Assembly: GCA_963923025.1 (NCBI GenBank)
Contig: CAWUKV010000203.1
Span: 1-9,952, forward strand
DNA: 9,952 nt
DNA from: CAWUKV01 sp963923025
GTDB lineage: Bacteria > Cyanobacteriota > Cyanobacteriia > Phormidesmidales > Phormidesmidaceae
Direction: 5' to 3'
Position 1 is the stretch's first letter, and each line of letters opens with the position of its first letter. Below are positions 6,119-9,952 of this stretch, one piece after another. The translations under genes and the position numbers were made by a program. The notes under the pieces are model-generated. The model did not search any database, was not told the DNA's origin, and saw only the letters and a list, made by a program, of their open reading frames with translations.

Positions 6119-6742
6119 TCAGGGTATTTTAACGGCGGTGCCTTTGTAGAAATATCCCCCGACCTTGGGCAAGCTGCGGGCGTAGAACGTGTCCACGGAT
6201 GCGTTGCCAAATACCTGGGTCACCAGGTCTTGGATAGGGCGGTTGAGATGGCAGCCATCGGCAATCCGCTTCTGAATCGGCGTGAGCCGGTCTTGCCACT
6301 GGGCGAGGCCGGTGTCTGGGCTGCGGCCATGTTCGATGAAGTAAAAGTGGCCGGAGGGCTTGAGCACGCGGTATATCTCTGCTAAAGCCTGCTCAATATT
6401 GGCAATGCTGCACAGCGTCCAGGTGCTGACCACGCTGTCAAAGCTGGCATCGGCCATGGGCAGCGATTCGCCGTTGAGAATGTCAAACTTGACGGGCAAG
6501 GGCGATTCCTCGACCCGACGAGTTGCGATCGCGCCCATCCCCGCATTGGCATCAATTACTGTCAGCGACGTCACCCGATCAGCTGAGTAATAGGGCAGAT
6601 TCAGGCCGGTACCAAAGCCAATTTCTAGCACCTGCCCGGAAACCTGCTCTAGTAGCTCAGCCCGGTAGGTGGCTAACTCTTGACCCGACATGGCCCAGTC
6701 CATCAGTCGGGGGAGCACAAATTGGCGATATACGTTGGTCAC
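6119..6742 (-). CDS. Class I SAM-dependent methyltransferase (UbiE/METTL7-like)
   Basis: This 207-residue enzyme has a Rossmann methyltransferase fold. Motif I is VLEIGFGTGLN (38-48). The acidic residue after strand 2 is D64 in VIDAN. Motif II is FDSVVSTWTLCSI (101-113), and LKPSGHFYFIEHGRSPD follows (117-133). The C-terminal part, TPIQKRIADGCHLNRPIQDL, resembles bacterial and animal METTL7-type small-molecule methyltransferases, where GC-L-R is conserved. Substrate cannot be told from sequence: lipid, thiol or quinone are all possible. The start is GTG at 6742; an AGGAAAGGG stretch lies 12-20 bases upstream on the minus strand, somewhat far. An internal ATG occurs at residue 14. The gene is divergent from argF (161-bp gap) and convergent with the gene ending at 6082. 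Confidence 0.85.
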   Translation of the reverse strand: MTNVYRQFVLPRLMDWAMSGQELATYRAELLEQVSGQVLEIGFGTGLNLPYYSADRVTSLTVIDANAGMGAIATRRVEESPLPVKFDILNGESLPMADASFDSVVSTWTLCSIANIEQALAEIYRVLKPSGHFYFIEHGRSPDTGLAQWQDRLTPIQKRIADGCHLNRPIQDLVTQVFGNASVDTFYARSLPKVGGYFYKGTAVKIP

Positions 6743-6811
6743 GGCCCGGTCCCTTTCCTGAGTTCACCGTTTTCAGCCTAGCGGTCTGCTGCGTCCGTCG
6801 CTAGGTTCCGC

Positions 6812-6833
6812 CTGGGTTACGATAATGACCCAG
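6812..6833 (+). promoter_or_regulatory. Candidate argF promoter core with overlapping operator-like inverted repeat
   Basis: CTGGGT (6812-6817) and ACCCAG (6828-6833) form a perfect 6-bp inverted repeat with a 10-base spacer. The spacer contains GATAAT (6821-6826), a good -10 hexamer. Transcription would start near 6833, leaving a leader of about 70 bases before the argF ATG. No good -35 lies 16-18 bp upstream, as expected of an activator-dependent promoter. No regulator can be named. Confidence 0.4.
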
Positions 6834-6903
6834 AACTGATGGCCTAGACGTGCCCCCCCTGTAGTCTGGTAGGTTTGACTGTACGTTTTTCCCTGGCACT
6901 GGC

Positions 6904-7827
6904 ATGGATGCCCTCAAAGGCCGTGACCTGCTCAGTCTTGCAGACCTGAGCCCTTCTGAATTAAGAGATCTACTACAGCTGGCCGCCCAGATGAAAGCGG
7001 GTGAGCGGCAGTTGGCCTGTCCCAATCGGGTGTTGGGGCTGGTTTTTTCTAAGGCCTCGACCCGGACACGAGTGAGTTTTTCTGTGGCGATGTACCAGTT
7101 GGGTGGGCAGGTGCTGGACCTAAACGCGGGGGTAACGCAGATTGGCCGGGGTGAGCCGCCTGCTGATACGGCCCGCGTGCTGGACCGCTACCTAGATGTG
7201 CTGGCCGTTCGCACCTACGCCCAGAGTGAGCTAGAAGAAATTGCCCGCTACGCCAGCATCCCCGTCATCAACGCGCTGACGGATTTGGAGCATCCCTGTC
7301 AGATTTTGGCAGACCTGCAAACGGTGCAGGAGAACTTTAATCAGCTGGCTGGGCTGACGGTGACCTACCTGGGGGACGGCAATAACGTTGCCCATTCGCT
7401 GATGATTGGCTGTGCGATGGCGGGCATGAACGTGCGCATTGCCACGCCCGCAGACTATGCCCCTGATCCAGCGGTGGTCAAAGCCGCAAAACAGCTGGGC
7501 GATGGCGAGGTCGTTATCACTACAGACCCCCAGGCCGCCGTCGCAGGCAGCCACGTCCTTTACACCGACGTCTGGGCCAGCATGGGCCAAGAAGACCTGG
7601 CCGATGCTCGAGTGCCGGTTTTTCAGCCCTACCAAATCAACACTGACCTGCTGGCTCAGGCCCATAAGGACGCCATTGTGCTGCACTGCCTGCCGGCCCA
7701 CCGGGAAGAAGAAATTACCGATGCGGTAATGGAAGGTCCACAATCTCGCATTTGGGATCAGGCCGAGAACCGGCTGCATGCCCAAAAGGCGCTACTGGCG
7801 GCGATACTGGGAGCTACGGATATTTAG
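6904..7827 (+). CDS. argF: Ornithine carbamoyltransferase
   Basis: ArgF makes citrulline from ornithine and carbamoyl phosphate in arginine biosynthesis (cytoplasm, trimer). The 307-residue protein has the normal family length and all key motifs. These are the carbamoyl-phosphate loop STRTR (52-56), HPCQ (130-133), the DGNNVAHSL segment (158-166), the ornithine-binding DVWASMG (222-228) and the catalytic HCLP (261-264). The SMG and HCLP motifs point to ornithine rather than aspartate carbamoyltransferase. The start ATG at 6904 aligns with the typical N-terminus (KGRDLLSLADLS); the leader has no strong Shine-Dalgarno. The upstream inverted repeat at 6812-6833 may control it. Its stop is only 11 bp from the stop of the convergent CPBP protease gene, with no obvious terminator between them. 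Confidence 0.97.
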   Translation: MDALKGRDLLSLADLSPSELRDLLQLAAQMKAGERQLACPNRVLGLVFSKASTRTRVSFSVAMYQLGGQVLDLNAGVTQIGRGEPPADTARVLDRYLDVLAVRTYAQSELEEIARYASIPVINALTDLEHPCQILADLQTVQENFNQLAGLTVTYLGDGNNVAHSLMIGCAMAGMNVRIATPADYAPDPAVVKAAKQLGDGEVVITTDPQAAVAGSHVLYTDVWASMGQEDLADARVPVFQPYQINTDLLAQAHKDAIVLHCLPAHREEEITDAVMEGPQSRIWDQAENRLHAQKALLAAILGATDI

Positions 7828-7838
7828 CTTCCGGTAAG

Positions 7839-8753
7839 CTACGGACGTGTAGCGTTCGGCAGCGTGGCTAATGACTGACTGGTTTTGACCTGGGCTTGAC
7901 GGGCGAATAGCAGCGCGATCGCACTCAACAGCACCACACCCAGCACCCCCGCCAGCGGGTTGCCGTCAATTCCTGTTACCCAGTCGGGCACCTGCCCGGT
8001 GTAGGCCACCAAATTGCCCACGTTGAACAGGTAATAGCCGCCCACCAGGCCAGCATGTAAGCCGATGGGGTAGGCCAAGCTAGTGGGGTATAGCCGAGTC
8101 GTAATTTGCCGAATGGTGGCGCGTCTGGCCCAGACCAGCGCTAGGCCTAGAATTAGCAGGCCGACAAATTGCGGAAAGGTGCGAATAATTTCGGGCAGCG
8201 GCTTGATGAAATGGGCCAGAGCAAAAATAGCGGCGTTGGCTACCAGCGCAGTTCCAGAGCGGCTACCTGCTTCTAGCTCGGCCAGCAGCCAGCCGCGAAA
8301 CAGCAGCTCTTCTAGCACGCCGTAGGCCAGACCAACCAGTGTCGCTTCCAGCAGCAGCCGTCCCCAGCTCCAGGTTGGTGCCTGGAACGCGGCCCAGCCC
8401 ACCAGTAGCTCTAGGCCGAACAGCAGCGTGACGCCGCCAAGGCCCAGTCCAGTGCCAAGGGCTAGTCGCCGCAGAAAAACTGTCCAACCGCCAGCCATGC
8501 CCAAATGCTGCAAGGGCCTCTGCCAACCGTGGACGCGTCGTCCCCAGAGACGAACGAGGATGACGAATAGGGCATAGAGCAGCACGAGTGCGATCGCGGT
8601 TGCAGCAGCAGCCTGCTCCAGCCTGCCCCCCAATATGCGGTGTAGCGGTAGCGCTAGCGGCCCCCACAGCGCCAGCAGGCACAGCAAGAACAGCACCACC
8701 CGGACACCGCTTGGCAGTGCCCTCAATTGGCGGAATGGTTTACGCTGCCCCAA
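7839..8753 (-). CDS. CPBP-family intramembrane metalloprotease (Abi/CAAX type)
   Basis: This 304-residue polytopic membrane protein is rich in Leu and Gly, with about seven or eight hydrophobic segments. The three conserved CPBP motifs are present: EELLFRG with E148, E149 and R153; LAHF with H181; and GLHAGL with H233. These correspond to the metal-binding and catalytic residues of Rce1-like proteases, so it is probably active. The substrate is unknown; bacterial members have been linked to membrane-protein or peptide processing, and in cyanobacteria many paralogues exist. The start is uncertain. No ATG is available, and the frame opens with TTG at 8753, with TTG at 8726 or GTG codons near residues 19-20 as alternatives. 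It begins 32 bp after the clpS stop, so it is probably cotranscribed with clpS. Confidence 0.85.
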   Translation of the reverse strand: MGQRKPFRQLRALPSGVRVVLFLLCLLALWGPLALPLHRILGGRLEQAAAATAIALVLLYALFVILVRLWGRRVHGWQRPLQHLGMAGGWTVFLRRLALGTGLGLGGVTLLFGLELLVGWAAFQAPTWSWGRLLLEATLVGLAYGVLEELLFRGWLLAELEAGSRSGTALVANAAIFALAHFIKPLPEIIRTFPQFVGLLILGLALVWARRATIRQITTRLYPTSLAYPIGLHAGLVGGYYLFNVGNLVAYTGQVPDWVTGIDGNPLAGVLGVVLLSAIALLFARQAQVKTSQSLATLPNATRP

Positions 8754-8785
8754 ACCCTATCTCGATGATTGCTGTACCCCCAACC

Positions 8786-9076
8786 TTATTCGTCAGGTTC
8801 GATGGTGCTGGTCAGCCCTTTTGACTTCAGAGTCTCGCAGTAAAACTCGGCGTGCTCCAGCTCACAGGTAATCACCAGCGCTGTGCCTGCGTTGTGGGCC
8901 TGCATCATAATATCGACGGCCTGGGGTACCGTTAGGCTCGGCACGGTCTGTACCAAAGATTCCACGACATACTCCATCGAGTTGAAGTCGTCGTTGTGTA
9001 GGAGGACGTGGTAGCGCGGGGCTAGTTTTCGTGTTGTTGAAACCGACGGCTTCTCAATCGTTCCGATGGATACCAT
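8786..9076 (-). CDS. clpS: ATP-dependent Clp protease adaptor ClpS
   Basis: ClpS binds the N-domain of the ClpC chaperone and delivers N-degron substrates to the ClpP/R protease. The 96-residue protein has a short flexible N-tail and then the core: YHVLLHNDDFNSMEYVVESL (NDD at 28-30 lines the N-degron pocket), VDIMMQAHNAGTALVI and EHAEFYCETLKSKGLTSTIE. The LAPRY and TSTIEPDE blocks match cyanobacterial and chloroplast ClpS1 as I recall them. I chose the ATG at 9076; the frame continues to a TTG at 9121 (15 more residues, LRSLTFSLPTRNSV-type), which is atypical for the family. There is no strong Shine-Dalgarno. The upstream side holds a GC-rich hairpin (9126-9139) and a weak minus-strand -10, TAGAAT (9169-9164). 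The CPBP protease gene follows 32 bp downstream. Confidence 0.93.
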   Translation of the reverse strand: MVSIGTIEKPSVSTTRKLAPRYHVLLHNDDFNSMEYVVESLVQTVPSLTVPQAVDIMMQAHNAGTALVITCELEHAEFYCETLKSKGLTSTIEPDE

Positions 9077-9125
9077 GACGCTATTTCTTGTGGGGAGGCT
9101 AAACGTTAAAGATCGCAGCAAGATA

Positions 9126-9139
9126 GCCGCTCTTGCGGC
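9126..9139 (-). other. GC-rich hairpin in the clpS leader
   Basis: GCCGC (9126-9130) and GCGGC (9135-9139) pair around a 4-base loop, about 50 bp upstream of the clpS ATG. If transcription starts beyond it, for example at the weak TAGAAT box near 9164-9169, the hairpin lies in the 5' untranslated region. On the plus strand six T residues follow only after nine bases, so it is not a clear terminator. Confidence 0.35.
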
Positions 9140-9258
9140 ATCCCTACGTTTTTTACATCAATCATTCTAAAAGTGCTACCCATCCAATGCCGAATCCACT
9201 AAATTCTTAGACAGTCCCCAAGCTCAGCAGAAAACTGGTCCACTACAGCGATTACCTC

Positions 9259-9287
9259 TGGTCATTGGTCCAGTTCGTGCCTATAAT
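9259..9287 (+). promoter_or_regulatory. rpsD promoter (sigma70 type)
   Basis: TGGTCA (9259-9264; 4 of 6 matches to TTGACA) is followed after exactly 17 bp by a perfect TATAAT (9282-9287). Transcription would start near 9294, giving a leader of only about 30 bases. Flanking the -10 are TCCAGT (9269-9274) and ACTGGA (9293-9298), an inverted repeat. TGGTCCA also occurs at 9236-9242 and 9266-9272 with a 30-bp period. Confidence 0.65.
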
Positions 9288-9323
9288 ATTGGACTGGAAT
9301 ATTCCTCTGGAGCTAAACAGTTT

Positions 9324-9929
9324 ATGGCGCGATATCGCGGTCCTCGCCTTCGCATTACTCGTCGACTGGGCGACTTGCCCGGTCTGACTCGAAAAGTTGC
9401 CCGTAAGTCTTATCCGCCCGGCCAGCACGGTCAGGCCCGTAAGAAAAAGTCCGACTACGCCATCCGCCTCGAAGAAAAGCAGAAACTGCGCTACAACTAC
9501 GGCGTTACCGAGCGTCAGCTACTCCGCTACGTGAAGAAAGCACGTCGAGCAGGTGGCTCAACCGGCCAGCTGATTCTGCAACAGCTGGAAATGCGGTTGG
9601 ACAATACCATTTTCCGCTTGGGCATGGCCCCCACCATTCCATCCGCCCGTCAGGTCGTTAACCACGGGCACATCACCGTGAACGGTCGTGTGGTCAGCAT
9701 TCCCAGCTACCAGTGCCGTCCCGGCGACGTGATTAGCGTTCGTGACAAAGATGCTTCCAAGAAAATGATTGAGGCCAACCTGGAGTTTCCAGGACTGGCT
9801 AACGTCCCCAGTCACTTGACCTTTGACAAGAGCAAAATGCAAGGCACCGTCAACGGCATCATTGAGCGTGAATGGGTGGCGCTCAACGTTAACGAACTGC
9901 TGGTGGTGGAGTACTACTCGAAGAAGTAA
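9324..9929 (+). CDS. rpsD: 30S ribosomal protein S4
   Basis: S4 binds 16S rRNA at the five-way junction of the 5' domain and nucleates small-subunit assembly. The 201-residue protein is full length: MARYRGPRLRITRRLGDLPG at the N-terminus, a basic segment, the S4 RNA-binding domain from about residue 90 to 150 (MRLDNTIFRLG, then NHGHITVNGRVV and PGDVISVR) and the typical C-terminus ELLVVEYYSKK. The N-terminal region has no zinc-binding cysteines, so this is the C-minus form. The start ATG at 9324 has GGAG at 9309-9312, 11 bases upstream. The gene stands alone here, away from the ribosomal-protein operons, as is usual in cyanobacteria. The short leader leaves little room for an S4-binding autoregulatory structure. 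A short TGCTT/AAGCA repeat (9931-9948) follows the stop, but the window ends too soon to judge termination. Confidence 0.98.
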   Translation: MARYRGPRLRITRRLGDLPGLTRKVARKSYPPGQHGQARKKKSDYAIRLEEKQKLRYNYGVTERQLLRYVKKARRAGGSTGQLILQQLEMRLDNTIFRLGMAPTIPSARQVVNHGHITVNGRVVSIPSYQCRPGDVISVRDKDASKKMIEANLEFPGLANVPSHLTFDKSKMQGTVNGIIEREWVALNVNELLVVEYYSKK

Positions 9930-9952
9930 TTGCTTACTCTTCCAAGCATTGC

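Noticed and set aside
6869..6884. NtcA-like GTA...TAC upstream of argF
   Set aside because: The spacing is 10 bases, not the required 8.
7231..7785. A 184-codon minus-strand frame opposite argF
   Set aside because: argF is certain on the other strand; the antisense frame has low-complexity His/Val/Gly composition and no recognisable domain.
9931..9948. TGCTT/AAGCA repeat after rpsD as a terminator
   Set aside because: The stem is only 5 bp and AT-rich, and the window ends before any T-run could be seen.

Overview
The window is cyanobacterial chromosomal DNA. Several encoded proteins belong to families I know mainly from cyanobacteria: a ThiE with the long cyanobacterial N-terminal region, a DUF1565 surface protein, a DUF4346 protein, ClpS1, and a conserved unknown beginning MVQYTLAQCPSE. 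The 8-bp palindrome GCGATCGC (HIP1) occurs five times, against about 0.15 expected by chance. Genes are roughly 55-57% GC. A filamentous Leptolyngbya- or Nodosilinea-like organism is a reasonable guess, but it is inference only.

Layout. At the left edge is the 5' end of thiE (minus strand, cut by the window), divergent from a large secreted DUF1565 beta-helix protein with a Pro-rich linker and a SPOR-like C-terminus (464-2326). A 340-bp gap follows, holding a hairpin over the stop codon, a 12-bp tandem repeat and a minus-strand terminator. That terminator serves a tail-anchored zinc-ribbon protein (2667-2951, minus). Next comes a 580-bp gene-poor segment with a clearly AT-rich core (34% GC by hand count over 3121-3300), nested inverted repeats and one possible 42-codon ORF.

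Beyond it are a DUF4346 protein (3533-3940, minus) and a FemAB/COG3146-like acyltransferase (4165-5361, minus), separated by short tandem repeats. The conserved cyanobacterial unknown (5609-6082, plus) converges on a class I SAM methyltransferase (6119-6742, minus). That gene is divergent from argF (6904-7827, plus), whose upstream region has an inverted repeat around a -10-like hexamer.

The right part holds clpS followed 32 bp later by a CPBP-family membrane protease (both minus, probably one transcript). These are divergent from rpsD (9324-9929, plus), which has a good sigma70-type promoter.

Function. This is mostly a core-genome neighbourhood: thiamine synthesis (ThiE), arginine synthesis (ArgF), translation (S4) and proteolysis (ClpS and possibly the CPBP protease). 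Envelope and conserved unknown genes are interspersed. I see no transposase, phage gene, CRISPR array, toxin-antitoxin pair, tRNA or rRNA. I found no convincing new multi-gene system. The points most worth a second look are the AT-rich island at about 3030-3480, the 14-bp perfect inverted repeat inside the DUF1565 linker, the inverted repeat at the argF promoter, and the clpS-CPBP pairing.
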